Below are positions 9,135 to 21,100 of a stretch of 64,000 nucleotides of DNA, piece by piece (positions within the stretch are counted from its first letter, which is position 1; each line of letters starts with the position of its first letter). This DNA is from a bacterium (GTDB lineage: Bacteria; Myxococcota_A; Bradymonadia; UBA7976; UBA1532): positions 1-64,000 of the forward strand of contig JAUHXC010000024.1 in NCBI GenBank assembly GCA_030427205.1, given 5' to 3'. The translations under genes and the position numbers were made by a program. Below the pieces are notes generated by a model. It did no database searches. It saw only the letters and a list, made by a program, of their open reading frames with translations, and was not told the DNA's origin.

Positions 9135-9905
9135 TCAGAAGACGCCGATCACGGCGATACCGCCGGGGTGAACGGATACCGACGGCGCACCGCCGTCGGC
9201 GAAGGCCCACGCGGCGCCGACGCCGAGCAGCACCCCGACGGTCAGCGCGCCGTAGCCAGCCAGCCCGAACACGTTGGTCCGGTCGGCGGCGTCGACGAAG
9301 TCTCTCTCGGCCCGCGCGACGCCGTCGGCATCCCCCGCGGCGTGGCGTGCGCGCATGGCGGCCTCCGCGCTCTCCCGCTCGGCGTCCGCTCCGGTTGCCA
9401 ACCAGAGGAGGAGGCCGCCCGCGACGAGGACAGCAGCGCTCGTCCCGGCGAGGATCGGCCCCGTAGAGTCCGTGTCGACGGCCACTGAATCGGATGCAGG
9501 CGCGGGTTCGGCGGTCCGGCACTCAGCCGCCGTACGCACGACGCCCAGACGCGACGCCTCGGCGATCTTCGGCTCACCGCCTTCGGCGCTCAGCATGCGG
9601 TAGAGCGCCCACGCCTCGCAGGCCGCCTCGGGGTCGATGGCCATCTGCTGCTCGCGCACGTACGCGAGCGAGAACCGCAGGCTGATCCTGTGCTCGCCGC
9701 ACGCCGGCTCGTCGATCAGATCGCGCAGGGTGCGCTCTGCCTGACTCCATTGTCTCTCGGCCATGGCATCGGCGGCCGCAAAGCAATCCGGCGCGGCCTG
9801 GGCGAGACCTGCACTCGTCAGGGCACTCACGAGCACGGCGATGGGTGCGCGCTGGCGGGTCATGGTCCGAGGCGTGAGGCGGAAGAGCATGGGCAACTCT
9901 GTCAC
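9135..9905 (-). CDS. Predicted membrane protein downstream of the Ser/Thr kinase
   Basis: Up to 256 residues from GTG 9905. ATG codons at 9890 and 9863 are also possible, and the last gives the most typical signal peptide (basic start, then IAVLVSALTSAGLAQA). The mature N-terminal part has helical repeats with cysteines, resembling tetratricopeptide-like modules common beside myxobacterial kinases. Two hydrophobic segments follow (around GPILAGTSAAVLVAGGLLLW and VFGLAGYGALTVGVLLGVG), separated by a charged helical stretch. It lies three bases after the stop of the kinase gene, so the two form an operon. It is likely a membrane partner or substrate of the kinase. No enzymatic motif is visible. 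Confidence 0.7.
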   Translation of the reverse strand: MTELPMLFRLTPRTMTRQRAPIAVLVSALTSAGLAQAAPDCFAAADAMAERQWSQAERTLRDLIDEPACGEHRISLRFSLAYVREQQMAIDPEAACEAWALYRMLSAEGGEPKIAEASRLGVVRTAAECRTAEPAPASDSVAVDTDSTGPILAGTSAAVLVAGGLLLWLATGADAERESAEAAMRARHAAGDADGVARAERDFVDAADRTNVFGLAGYGALTVGVLLGVGAAWAFADGGAPSVSVHPGGIAVIGVF

Positions 9906-9908
9906 GCG

Positions 9909-11552
9909 CTATGGACCGAGGCAACTGCCGGGCAGCGGCGTGACGCAGCGCGCTTTCCACTCGCCGAGGCGATCGACGCCGAACTCGGCGTCCAGCCGCT
10001 CGACGACGGCGCGGGTCGCGTCGTCGTGGCACGGGCACTCGGCCATCGCCCGCTCGAGTCGGGCGACGAGCCGCTCGGCGCAGGTGCTGCTCGGTTGACC
10101 GGAGACCGCCCGAGCGCAGGCCAGGGACCACTTCTGCTCCCGGTCGACGCCCAGCGACCGCAGCCTTCGCACGGTCGCCCGCGCGGGACCACAACGGCAC
10201 GCTGAGAGCTCGCGGCCGAGGGTCTCGTCCAAGGTCTTGCTCTCGTTCTTGGCGGGGCGAGGCCTCTCAGATGCAGGGAGCGTGGCTCGGCGGCTCGCCG
10301 GCCGCCGGGCCTCCAGCGCTCGCTCTGGTTGGTGGTCAGGCTGCACGGGCGGCGATGCGTCGATGGCCGCGATCCGGGCGCTGTCGACGGAGGCCACGAC
10401 CCGCCCCGCGTCGACGTGCTCGCGACGTGGGGACGGGCGCGCGTCGGGTCGCTCACCCGCCGACAGCGCGGCCGATGCCGCCGCAGTCGGTCGATGCTCG
10501 GCCGGCGCCTCGGCCCCCTGCGACACCCACATCGCGAGCGCCCCCACGACTGCCAACGCGACGATCCCACCGATCCACCGGGCAATGCCGGCACGCTGCG
10601 GCTCGGCATCGAGGTGCGCGCTGATGTTGGAGATACCGAGCGGGGTCTCATCGGCATGAGGCTCGGGTGTGACGAGGGTCGGGTCGGTGTCGACGAGCGC
10701 AGGCGACTGCCTGGTGATCGACGCGCCAGGTGCCAAGGCGTCCGCCATGGCCAAGGCCGACGGGAAGCGATCGGCGGGCGCCTTCGCGAGGGCGCGATAG
10801 ACCACCTGGGCAAGCGCCTCGGGCACATGGTCGGGCAGACGCGGCGGAGGGGTCTTGACGTGATCGAGGATCACCTGAACCGGCGTGCCCGCGAAGACCT
10901 TCTGCCCGGTCAACGCATAGAAGAGGACGCACCCGGTCGAGTAGATGTCGGTGGCGGGCGTGATGGCCTGGCGCGTCGCTTGCTCGGGTGCCATCCAGGC
11001 GGGGGTGCCTATGACCATGCCGCTGGCTGTCAGCGCTTCGATCGCATCGGACTCTTCGAAGATCTTGGCGATGCCGAAGTCGAGCAGCCGAGGCTCTTCG
11101 CCCCGCCTGCCATTGACGACCATGATGTTCGCCGGCTTGAGGTCGCGATGCACGACACCCTCGTCGTGCGCTTCACCGAGGGCCTCGAGCAATACACCGA
11201 AGAGGTTGCACGCGCGCTCGGGCGTGAGAGGGCCCTGTCGCCGGACGACGTTCGCCAGGGTCTGGCCTTCGACGTACTCCTGCACCATGTAGAACAGGCC
11301 GTCGTCTTCGCCGAAGTGCAGAAGGCGCACGATCGCACGGTGGCGCAAGCGCGCCTGCAGTTGCGCCTCTCGGCGAAAGCGATCCGCGACCAGATCGGCA
11401 GCCGCATGGGCGATAACCTTGATCGCAACCTGTCGATCCAGCTGCTCGTCGAGCGCGCGATAGACGGCGCCGAAGCTGCCCCGGCCGATCAGGGCCTCGA
11501 TACGGTACTGTCCGCCGATGGCCCGGCCAATGAGGTCGCTGGGGTTGAACAT
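9909..11552 (-). CDS. Membrane-anchored Hanks-type Ser/Thr protein kinase
   Basis: This 547-residue protein starts at ATG 11552 (MFNPSDLIG), with AAGG upstream. The frame stays open to 11630, but the extension is not kinase-like. The N-terminal kinase domain is complete: glycine loop GRGSFGAV (23-30), VAIK Lys45, catalytic HRDLKPAN (Asp137), DFG (Asp158), APE (188-190). A linker leads to one membrane helix at ~326-344, then a basic Ala/Arg-rich and Cys-containing external region of ~200 residues with no PASTA repeats. Such kinases phosphorylate cytoplasmic proteins in response to an external signal. The next gene, three bases downstream, encodes a membrane protein that may be its partner. Confidence 0.92.
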   Translation of the reverse strand: MFNPSDLIGRAIGGQYRIEALIGRGSFGAVYRALDEQLDRQVAIKVIAHAAADLVADRFRREAQLQARLRHRAIVRLLHFGEDDGLFYMVQEYVEGQTLANVVRRQGPLTPERACNLFGVLLEALGEAHDEGVVHRDLKPANIMVVNGRRGEEPRLLDFGIAKIFEESDAIEALTASGMVIGTPAWMAPEQATRQAITPATDIYSTGCVLFYALTGQKVFAGTPVQVILDHVKTPPPRLPDHVPEALAQVVYRALAKAPADRFPSALAMADALAPGASITRQSPALVDTDPTLVTPEPHADETPLGISNISAHLDAEPQRAGIARWIGGIVALAVVGALAMWVSQGAEAPAEHRPTAAASAALSAGERPDARPSPRREHVDAGRVVASVDSARIAAIDASPPVQPDHQPERALEARRPASRRATLPASERPRPAKNESKTLDETLGRELSACRCGPARATVRRLRSLGVDREQKWSLACARAVSGQPSSTCAERLVARLERAMAECPCHDDATRAVVERLDAEFGVDRLGEWKARCVTPLPGSCLGP

Positions 11553-11737
11553 ATCGGGCCTTGCCGTGGACGCGGGCCCATGATGGCGGCTGGGGCAGAC
11601 ATCGATCAATGCGCTTGACGGCGCCCGCATAGGGGCATCATCGCCCTTGTCCGGGCCACTCCCCTGGCCTACGCTCTCGCGTCATACAGCCCATCAGGAT
11701 CACTCTAAAGGCAGGCGACAGGAGCATCGGGCAAGGC

Positions 11738-14700
11738 ATGGCGTTAGATACGAAGCAGGGCACCGATCTGAAGGCGCTGTTGCACCGCATCCGCGATCGG
11801 GCGCGGGCCACGGACCCTCCCCTCTACACCTACCGGGTGACCGACGACGAGCTGGCGGCGTTGGACGCCAGCCTGCGTGGCCGCATCGGGCGCGCGGGCG
11901 GCGTCGGCCGGCTCGAAGAAGCGGCCTTCTGCCTCTACGGCGCCGAGGTCTTCTGCCGGCACCACGCCGACGGCCCGTGGACGTGGCGCACGATCACCGA
12001 TCGCCTGGGGGTCGAGCCCGCGCCGCGCTGGCTCTATCCGATCGTCGCCCGCGGGCTGGCGTGGTGGGGGCGGTCGGTCCTGCGGCTGGGTGAGTCTCGG
12101 CAGTTCCTGGTCAGCCTGGCGTGTGAAGGCGGGCTCCCGCTCGAGCTGGTGCGCACCCGACGCACCGCGCTGGGCGCCTACGCGTCGCGGCTGCTCAACG
12201 ACCGCGAGGCCTTCGGCTCGACGTCGCCGACTGGCGAGCTGGCCCGGTTCCACGCCGGGCGGCTGCCGCGCACGCTGCGCAACGACGTCGTCTACACCCT
12301 CGTGGCGTCGCTGGTCGATCGGCTCGTCGAGCTGCGGCGGACCATACCGGACGGCATCGACGGCCCGCGGGCGTGGCTCGAGCAGCATCGGCCCGACTGG
12401 ACCGACGCGCTGCCGTTGGTGGTGGACGACGAGCAGAGCGGCGCGCTGCTCGATCTGCTGCTGGGTCAGCCCCGCGGCGAGTCGACGCCCGGCGCCACGA
12501 TCAGCGTTCAGGCGGCGCTGGACTACACCACCCACGGATGGCGGCTGAGCCGCACGCTGGCGCTGCCGCGCACGCTGAGCGGCGACGCGCTGGCGGAGGT
12601 CATCCGGGAGATCGACCCGCGCTTCACGGCGGCGATGCTGGGGCCGTTCGTACGCTTCGCGCTGGTGGACGTGCACGGCGAGCGCCACGCCATGGGCGAG
12701 GCGCGGCTGAGCTTCGACGGGCAGCGCTACCGCTTCGACGTCTTCGAGCGGTCGATCCGCGGGGAGGCCGGGTCGCTCGAGCTGCAGGTGCATGTGGGGC
12801 CCAACGTCGTCGCCCGGGGCACACCGTCGGGCGGGGGCGCGATGCCCGACGAGCCGTGGGTCTTCGCCGACGGCGGCGAGCGCGGCCTGCTGGGCACGGG
12901 CTCGCTGCGCACCCGCGCAGCCTCGGTCCTGGTGGCCGCCGAGGCGCCGCAGGCGAGCGCGCCGGCCGAGGCGGACGGCGCCGCGCAGGACGGCACGTGG
13001 GAGAGGCTCGGCGAGGTCGCCGGACGGCCGCTGCTGCGTATATCGGGCCGCTGGGCCATCGGCGAGGCGGGCGCGCAGTTCGTGGTGCGGACGCGGGCGG
13101 CCGAGGAGCAGCGCGAGGTCTTCGACCTGCGGGGGTCTGCGCTGGGGCTGGGCCCGGGCGGCGCGCCGGTCTGGCGGGGTCCGCCGGCGGTGATCCATCG
13201 GCCGGTCGGGGCACCGGCCCGGGAGATCGCGCGCCGCTGGCTCGAGATGTCGGCGGGTGGGCGGGTCTGGACGCCGGTCACCGCGCGGCCCGCCGGCGCA
13301 GTGCGGCTGCGCTGGGTCGACGGCGGCGAGGTGCGCTTCATGCGCCGCCTGCAGATCGCGCCCGAGGCCCTGACGGTGGACGTGCTGCCGGGACCCGCCG
13401 CCCGCGAGGGCCGGGTGGTCCTGGCGGGGGTGCCGGGCGCGCAGCTGGGTGTCGTGCCCGGTGATGGGTTTGCGGCCACGTGCCGAGCGACGGGGTCGGG
13501 GGTCGAGGCGGCTGTCGAGTGGAGCGGCGACGACCGCCCCGAGCGCCTCGCCGCGACGCTGAGGCTGGGGCCGCCCTACGCCAGCGATCTGCGGCTGCGC
13601 CTGCCTTTTCCCGTGCCGTTCGTGGGCTTCGTGGGGCGCGACGGCGCGCCGCTAGCCCGCGGAGCCGCCCGCCGGCTCGATCAGCTGCCGACCATCCATG
13701 CGCGGGTCAACGCGGTGCTGGCCGGGCAGGACTTCGGGGTCTGGGCCCGCATCGACGGCACCCGCTGGACCTACCTGATGGCGCTGCGCCCCGTATCGGC
13801 GCGGGTTTTCGCCCTGGGCCTCGACGCGATCCGCGAGATGGTGGAGGTGCTGCAGGCGCGCACCATCGATCTGGACTGCGTGGTGCAGTTGGCCATCCGG
13901 GCATCGGGCGACGTGATGCGGCCCGACGAGCCGCGCCTGCACGTGCGGCGCTACGCCCAGACGCTGGCGCCGACGGTGGATCCGTCGGTCGCCGGCCGTC
14001 GGCTCTTGACCTGCCACCGGGCGCCGGGCGATCGCCTCGTCCCGCCCGAGCGGGTCGACCTGCGCCCGCTGTGGTCCCCCGGCGAGGCCCTCACGGTGGT
14101 CGAGGGCGATCCCGACGCGGGCTGGGTGGTCGACGAGGGCGACTTCGAGCCCGGGCCCTGGCTGGCGGTCGGCTGGCGGGGCGATCTGGCCGTGACCCGC
14201 CCGCTGCTGGTGACCCTGGGCGGCGCGCCCGAGTCGAGCGAAGACGTACACGCCTCGCTGGCCGCATTGATTCGCGCACCGCGGAACCAACGCCAGGCGG
14301 CGATGTACAGCTTGCTGGTCGAGCTCTCCGCCGATCCGGGCTCGCCGAAATGGGACGAGCTGCGCGGCATGCTAGCCGAGGTCGGCGCGCTGCCGGCGAC
14401 GACCTTCGACGTCGTGCGCGGGCTCATCGATCATCCGGGGGCGATGGCGCTGGCGGCCATCAAGATGGGCGATCACGGCGCCTTCCACGAGTTCTGGGAG
14501 GGCATGGAGCGGCTGCCGTTCATCTGGAGCCTCGTCCCGGTGGATGTCTGGCTCGAGGCGGCCCGCAGCGAGCAGCGCCACCTCGAAGCGCAGGGCGAGG
14601 CGCTGGCGTCGGCGTTGAGCCCCGACCTGCTCGCCGAGCTCATTGCGCGCCCGCTGCGGGTCTTCGGGGAGAGCCTGGGCACGCGGCGGCGATCGATGCG

Positions 14701-15169
14701 GGTGATGCTCGAGGCGCTGCATACGGGCGGTGTGCCCGTCCCCCCGCCCGCCGAGCCGGTGATCCAGATGGCGGCGCTGGCCGGCGGTATCCCTCTACGT
14801 AGGGCCCGCGACGCCGCGCTGCAGGAGCTGCTGCGCACGCAAGCCATCGACGACAGCCGCGACGCCTATTGGCCCCCGCTCGACCAGAGCGTGCTCGAGG
14901 CGATGATCGGGGCCTTGGCGGCGCCCGCGGAGGTCTTCCCTGCCCTGCGGCTCGACCACCTCGGCCGCGGGTACCGCCAGCCGGTGCTCGACGCGCCGGT
15001 CATCGCCGCGATCGCCGCCGCCTGGGGCCACCGCTTGCGGCCCGATCACGTCTTCGCCCTGCGAATTCTGCGCGCCTTCGACGATCGCTGGTTCGACGAC
15101 GCGTACGTCTTCACCCTCGCCCTGGCCCTCGCCGATCGCGCCCGCCGGGATTCGGAGTTCCTCGCATGA
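11738..15169 (+). CDS. druH: DruH-like protein of a Druantia type III defence system
   Basis: This 1143-residue protein starts at ATG 11738, with AAGG just before it. I see no catalytic motif or membrane segment. The first ~350 residues are mixed, the middle is beta-rich, and the last ~300 are helical. The assignment rests on context and size: it overlaps by ATGA the gene for a ~2000-residue DEAD-box/DUF1998 helicase. Druantia type III is defined as exactly this pair, DruH of about 1100 residues and DruE of about 2000. Druantia systems are known to protect against phages by an unresolved mechanism. Base use matches the surrounding genome. An unrelated protein that merely neighbours such a helicase is the main alternative. 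Confidence 0.72.
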   Translation: MALDTKQGTDLKALLHRIRDRARATDPPLYTYRVTDDELAALDASLRGRIGRAGGVGRLEEAAFCLYGAEVFCRHHADGPWTWRTITDRLGVEPAPRWLYPIVARGLAWWGRSVLRLGESRQFLVSLACEGGLPLELVRTRRTALGAYASRLLNDREAFGSTSPTGELARFHAGRLPRTLRNDVVYTLVASLVDRLVELRRTIPDGIDGPRAWLEQHRPDWTDALPLVVDDEQSGALLDLLLGQPRGESTPGATISVQAALDYTTHGWRLSRTLALPRTLSGDALAEVIREIDPRFTAAMLGPFVRFALVDVHGERHAMGEARLSFDGQRYRFDVFERSIRGEAGSLELQVHVGPNVVARGTPSGGGAMPDEPWVFADGGERGLLGTGSLRTRAASVLVAAEAPQASAPAEADGAAQDGTWERLGEVAGRPLLRISGRWAIGEAGAQFVVRTRAAEEQREVFDLRGSALGLGPGGAPVWRGPPAVIHRPVGAPAREIARRWLEMSAGGRVWTPVTARPAGAVRLRWVDGGEVRFMRRLQIAPEALTVDVLPGPAAREGRVVLAGVPGAQLGVVPGDGFAATCRATGSGVEAAVEWSGDDRPERLAATLRLGPPYASDLRLRLPFPVPFVGFVGRDGAPLARGAARRLDQLPTIHARVNAVLAGQDFGVWARIDGTRWTYLMALRPVSARVFALGLDAIREMVEVLQARTIDLDCVVQLAIRASGDVMRPDEPRLHVRRYAQTLAPTVDPSVAGRRLLTCHRAPGDRLVPPERVDLRPLWSPGEALTVVEGDPDAGWVVDEGDFEPGPWLAVGWRGDLAVTRPLLVTLGGAPESSEDVHASLAALIRAPRNQRQAAMYSLLVELSADPGSPKWDELRGMLAEVGALPATTFDVVRGLIDHPGAMALAAIKMGDHGAFHEFWEGMERLPFIWSLVPVDVWLEAARSEQRHLEAQGEALASALSPDLLAELIARPLRVFGESLGTRRRSMRVMLEALHTGGVPVPPPAEPVIQMAALAGGIPLRRARDAALQELLRTQAIDDSRDAYWPPLDQSVLEAMIGALAAPAEVFPALRLDHLGRGYRQPVLDAPVIAAIAAAWGHRLRPDHVFALRILRAFDDRWFDDAYVFTLALALADRARRDSEFLA

Positions 15170-18100
15170 CCGACGGCCTCTTCTCGACCCTGACCCGGCA
15201 GCTCGCCGACCGCGCCGCGCGGGCGATGGTCAGCCAGATCAACCCGGCCAACCGGGCGCTGGGCGAGCACCTGCGCGACCGCCTCTCGCAGCCACCGGGC
15301 GACGCCGACAGCCTGCTCGCGCCGCCGGTCTTCGAGGCGCTGTTCCCGTGGCGGACCCACGGCGAGACGCTGGAGTCGCTGCCCTTCATGCAGCCGAGGC
15401 TGGTCGAGGCCATGGACCAACCGCCCGCGGCCATGAAAGGCCAGCGATTCGGGCGCGACTGGAAGCCCTACGCGCACCAGTTCGAGGCCTGGAAGACGCT
15501 GACGGCCGATGAACCGAAGTCGGTCATCGTCAGCACCGGCACCGCGAGCGGCAAGACCGAGTGCTTCATGGTGCCGATTCTCAACGATCTGGTGGGGCAG
15601 CTCGCCGATCGGCCGGTCGGCAGCCAGCTCGAAGGGGTGCGCGCGCTCTTCCTGTATCCGCTCAACGCGCTCATCAACAGCCAGCGCGAGCGGCTCAAGG
15701 CGTGGACCGCCAGGTTCGAGGGGGGCGTGCGCTTCGCGCTGTTCAACGGCACCACGCCCGAGCAGGTCAAGGCGCCCGAGCAGGAAAAGCAGCCCGAGCA
15801 GGTGCTGTCGCGCCGGCTGCTGCGGTCCAACCCGCCGCCGATCCTGGTCACCAATGCCACGATGCTCGAGTTCATGCTCGTGCGGGCGGTGGACGCGCCG
15901 ATCATCGAGAAGTCGCGGGGCAAGCTGCGCTGGATCGTGCTCGACGAGGCCCATACGTACGTCGGCTCGGCGGCGGCCGAGATCGCGCTGCTGCTGCGAC
16001 GGGTGATGCAGGCCTTCGGGGTCGAGGCGGGGCAGGTGCGCTTCGTGGCGACGTCGGCGACCATCGGCGACAAGGACTCGAGCACGGCGCTGCGGCAGTA
16101 CATCGCCGATCTGGCCGGGGTCGGCATCGAGCAGGTGGTGCACGTGGACGGGCACCGCGACATGCCGCCGCTGCCGGCTGCGCTCGCGGGTCAGGCCGAT
16201 CCGCTGCCGGCCGATCCAATGGGTGAGCTGGGCGGCTTCTCGTCGGCGGAGCTCTTCGAGCTTCTGGGCGCGATGAAGCCCGTGCAGGACCTTCGCCTCG
16301 GCTTCGCCAACGGGGGTCGGCCCCAGCGTTTGGAGGACCTGGCGAAGCGGCTGTATCCGGATGCCGATGGCGCGACCGAGCGGACGCTGGCGCTGCTCGA
16401 TCTGGCCGCGAGGGCGCGGGCCGATGACCGGTCGCCGCCGCTGCTGCCGCTGCGCGGGCACTTCTTCGAACGCATCCAGCCGGGCCTCTGGGCCTGCGCG
16501 AACATCGCCTGTACGGGCCGCCGCGATACGCCGCTCGAGACGGCAGAGTGGCACTTCGGCGCGGTCTACTTCGAGCGCCGCGAGCGGTGCCGGCACTGCG
16601 ACGCACAGGTCTACGAGTTGCTGTCGTGCAGCGGGTGCGGCGCGGCCTATCTCTTCGGCACGGAGCACGAGAGCGACGGCGGCGGGCCCGAGCTGAGGCG
16701 CGAGCCCTGGCTCGGCGGCAGCTCGGCCGAGGCCGAGGTGGGCGACGACGTCGAGGGTGACGCCGACGGCGGCAATGCGCGGCATCGATTCATCTACGAC
16801 GGCGTGCCCAACGCACGGACCGGCGCCGGGCGGTTGTTCTCGGCCGCCAACGGTGCCCTCGGTGACGCCGAGGCCCCCGGCGCGCGCACGGTGGCCCTGG
16901 CCGATCACGTGGGCGATGGGCGCTTCAAGTGCGCCGGCTGCGGCGAGGTGGAGCAGAGCAATCGCCCGCTCTTCCGCTCGGCGCGCCTGGGGCGATCGTT
17001 CTTCCTCGGCGCGTCGATCCCCGCGCTGCTGGAGCAGGTGCCACCGCACGACGAGAAGCCACGCGACAAACCACTCGGCGGTCGACGGTTGATCACCTTC
17101 AGCGACAGCCGCCAGGGCACCGCCCGCTTCGCCGCGCGTACCCAACTCGAAGCCGAGCGGATGTTCCTGCGCAGCTTCGTCTATCACATGCTGTGGTCGG
17201 GGGTGGGCTCACCGGATCCGGCGAAGCTGGGGCCCGTCGACGCGCGCATCGCTCAGTTCGAGACGCTGCTGCAGAGCGCGCCGAACGCCATGCGCGCGAG
17301 CCTCGAGGCCATGCTGGCCGAGGCTCGACAAGAGCGGGACGCGATCATCGCGGCGGCGAGCGGGGCCGAGACGCCGTTCTCGAAGCTGAGGGCTGCGCTC
17401 GAGCGGCGGCCGGAGGCGAGGTGGGTCCAACTGCAGATGCGCGGGGCCTACGCGCCGGCCGATCATGGCACGGGGCAGATCGCGCGGATGATGCTGCTGC
17501 GCGAGTTCATCCGCCGGCCGCGGCGCGCCAACTCGCTGGAGACGCTGGGGTTGGTGCGGCTGACGTATCCCGCCTCGAGCCGGGTCGTCACCCGGCCGGC
17601 GGCGTGGAAGGAGACCGGCCGGTCCCTCGATGACTGGCGGATCTTCCTGCGGCTGTGCCTCGACTATGCCATCCGCAACCGCACCGCCCTCGACATCGAT
17701 CGGGATCTGCTGCGGTGGATGGGCAGCCCCATCCGGCCGATGCAGGTCGTTCACCCCGACCAGGAGCTGGCCGAGCGGCAGTTCCGCTGGCCGACGGTGG
17801 GCCCCAGCCCGCGCCGGGCGCCGCGCGTCGTGCGCTACCTCTTCCGGGCGCTGGGGCTCGACGCCGACGACGCCGACGCGCGCGATCTGGCCGATCGCAT
17901 CATGCGTGAGGCCTGGACGGCCGCGATCGACCGTGATCTGGGGCTGCTCAAGCCCCGCGACGGCGACTTCGTGATGGCCTTCGAGGATGTCGTGGCGTTC
18001 GACATCGTCGAGAAGGGCTGGCGTTGCCCGGTGACCGGGCGGGTGCTCGACACGGTGCTCTGCGACCCGGCGGGGAGACCTGTCTCGCCGTTCCAGTCCG

Positions 18101-21100
18101 ATCTGGACGAGGCGAACGTGCCCTGCGAGACCGTGGAGCTGCCCCGCCCGCGGTACGTGGGCGGCGTCGACCCGGACTCGGGGCGCGCGAGCACGGCGGC
18201 AGCGGTCGCCCGCTGGCTGGAGACGGACCCCCGCGTGGTGGCCGCGCGGCAGCAGGGCGTCTGGACCGAGTTCAGCGATCGCATCGCCGCGCCCCCGCGC
18301 TTCTTCGCCACCGGCGAGCACTCGGCCCAGCAGAATCACGAGCGGCTGGGCATGTTGGAGGACGCCTTCAAAGCGGGCCGGATCAACATCCTGAGCTGCT
18401 CGACGACGATGGAGATGGGCGTCGACATCGGCGGGCTGACCGCGGTCGCCATGAACAACGCCCCGCCGGGTCCGGCCAACTACCTGCAGCGCGCGGGGCG
18501 GGCGGGCCGCGGCGGCGAGCAGGCTGCGGTGCTGACCGTCTGCCAATCGTCGGCCCATGGCGAGGCGGTGTTCACCGCGCCGGATTGGGCGTGGACGACA
18601 CCGATCCACGTGCCGAAAGTGTCGCTGGACAGCGAGCGGATCGTGCAGCGCCACGTCAACGCGCTGCTGCTGGGTCACTACCTGACCGAGAACGGCGAGG
18701 GCGACGCCCACCGTCTGAACTGTCGGTGGTTCCTCGGACGGAGCAGCGACCACGCCACCCGCATGGTGGATGGGCTGCGCAGCACAGTGAACAAGCGGAC
18801 GGATATAGCGGACGCGATCGGCCGGCTCGTGGCGTCGACGGCGCTGGAGTCGGCCACCCTGCGTGACCTCCTGGAGCGATCGGCCGCGCACCTGGAGCGC
18901 ATCGCCGAGGCCTGGCACCTGGAGCGCGACGCCCTGCTGGCGGAGGTCAATGGCGTAGGCGGGCGGGCCGACGAGCTCGACGCGAGCAAGGTCAAGATCT
19001 CGCTTCAGCAGAAAGCGTTGACCCACCAGCTGAAGCGGCTCGAGAAGGAGTATCTGCTCAAGTTCCTGGCCAGCGAAGGCTATCTGCCCGCGTACGGCTT
19101 CCCGCTGCACATCGCGCCGTTCGTCACGACGACCGCCGAGGCGTTGAAGAAGCGCAAGGAGGTCATGGCGCGCTTCAAGCAGCGGGGCGACGAGCCCCGC
19201 GACGAGGGCTATGCCCTGGCCCGAGGCTACCCTTCACGGGATCTGCCGACCGCCCTGCGCGAGTATGCGCCAGGGGCCCGGGTCGTGCTGGGCGGGGTCG
19301 TCTATCGCTCGGATGGGGTGACGCTCAACTGGCAGATCCCGGCGACCGACGGGGAGGTTCGAGAGCCTCAGAATCTGCGGCGGGCCTGGCGATGCAAGCA
19401 GTGCTCCGCGTTTCGTGTCGAGCGCACCGTGCCCGAGGCATGCTTGGCGTGTGGGCACGGAGAGCTGGAGCAGTTTCCGGTGCTCGAGCCGGCAGGCTTC
19501 GCGGTCGACATCCGGCAGCAGCCGGACAACGCCATGGGCCGCTCGCCCTACATCCCCTCGCCCAAGCCGTGGATCAGCGCCGATGGCGCGGCGTGGCGCA
19601 ACCTGCCCGGCGAGGGGGTGGGGCGCTTCCGCGTCGATCCGGAAGGGCGGGTGTTCACCTACAGCACCGGCCAGTTCCATGGCTACGCCCTGTGTCTGCA
19701 CTGCGGGCGGGCGGCGCCCGAGGTCGGGCCGGCCGCGCTGGAACTCGACAGCCGAGAGGACGAGATCGCCGATGTACCCAAGGTCATGCAGGCGCACCTG
19801 CGCCTTCGCGGCGGCGGCGACGGCGGGAACGTCTGCACCGGCACAGCGGAGAACGGCGGCATCCGGCGTAACTTGCGGCTCGGTGTCGAGCTGCGCACGG
19901 ATGTGTTCGAACTGGTTCTGCGCAACCCTCGACTGGGTCGCGGCATGACCGATCCAGGCACCGCGATCTCGGTCGCCGTCGCGCTGCGGCTGGCCCTCGC
20001 GGGCAAGCTCGGCGTCGAGGATCGCGAGATAGGCTGGGCCGTGCGACGGGTGGAGGAGGACGGCGCGCGCACCTACGCGGTGATCCTGTACGACCTGGCG
20101 GACGGTGGTGCGGGCTATGTCGGGCAAGCGCCGGGCATGCTCACCGATCTGCTGCGGCGGGCTCGGAAACATCTCGAGTGCCCGCGCAGATGTGATCGCT
20201 CGTGCCACGGGTGCCTGCTGGCCTATGACACCGATCGGGTCGCGGGCTTCCTCGACCGGCAGGCCGCATCGGGCTTCCTGACGACGGACCTGATCGACGC
20301 GACGGCGCTGCCGCCGTCTCTGCGTGTCTTTGGTCCGAAGACCGAGTTCGAGTGGCGCTCGCTGACGTTCGCGCTGCGGGACGCTCTGCGGCGGGCCGAT
20401 GCCGGGCGTGGGCGGTTCTTCGTACACGGCGTGGTCGACAACTGGTCCCCCGCTACGTGGCCGATGTGGTCGGTGATCGCCGAGCTGCGCGATCGGGGCC
20501 TTCGGCTCGAGCTCGTCGTACCCGATGCTGCGGTCGACGCGCTCGACTGGCCGTCCGCTCAGAGCCTCGCCCGTCTGGCGGCTGCGCTGGATGTGGAGTT
20601 GGTCGCAAGCCACATCGAGGAGATACACGGCCTGCATCGACTGGCCGAGGTCGAGTTGCCCGATGGCGTCCGGGCGTGGGCGACGCCCGACGCGCAGGCG
20701 ATCGCCGCCAATGACAGTTGGGGGTCGGGCGCGGACGCGCGGGTCGTGAGCGGTCGCCTCGACGGGTGGTCGGCGCTCGCGGCCCGGTCGATCGGGCAGA
20801 CACTGCTCGACCGCGTTGCCCCCGGCGCCTGGCGTACCTTCGAGATCACGGGGCAGCTGAATGGCGTCATCGGCTCGGTGGGCGCACAGTTCTGGACGTC
20901 GGCCCGATACGCGAGCCGTGACCTGGCAGAGCGCCTGGACGCCTCGGCGCCGGTCGAGGCCATCACCTATCACGACCGCTACGTCTGCTCACCGCTCGTC
21001 GCAGCCTGCCTGTTTCGGGTCTTCGAAGCCTTGCGCCGGTTCTCGGGCGGGCTCGCCGAGACGACGCGCGTCGAGGTGCATACGTCGGCGGCCCGCAACG

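Noticed and set aside
11553-11630. N-terminal extension of the Ser/Thr kinase
   Set aside because: The extra 26 residues are not kinase-like, and the ATG at 11552 has a ribosome site and starts a normal kinase N-terminus.
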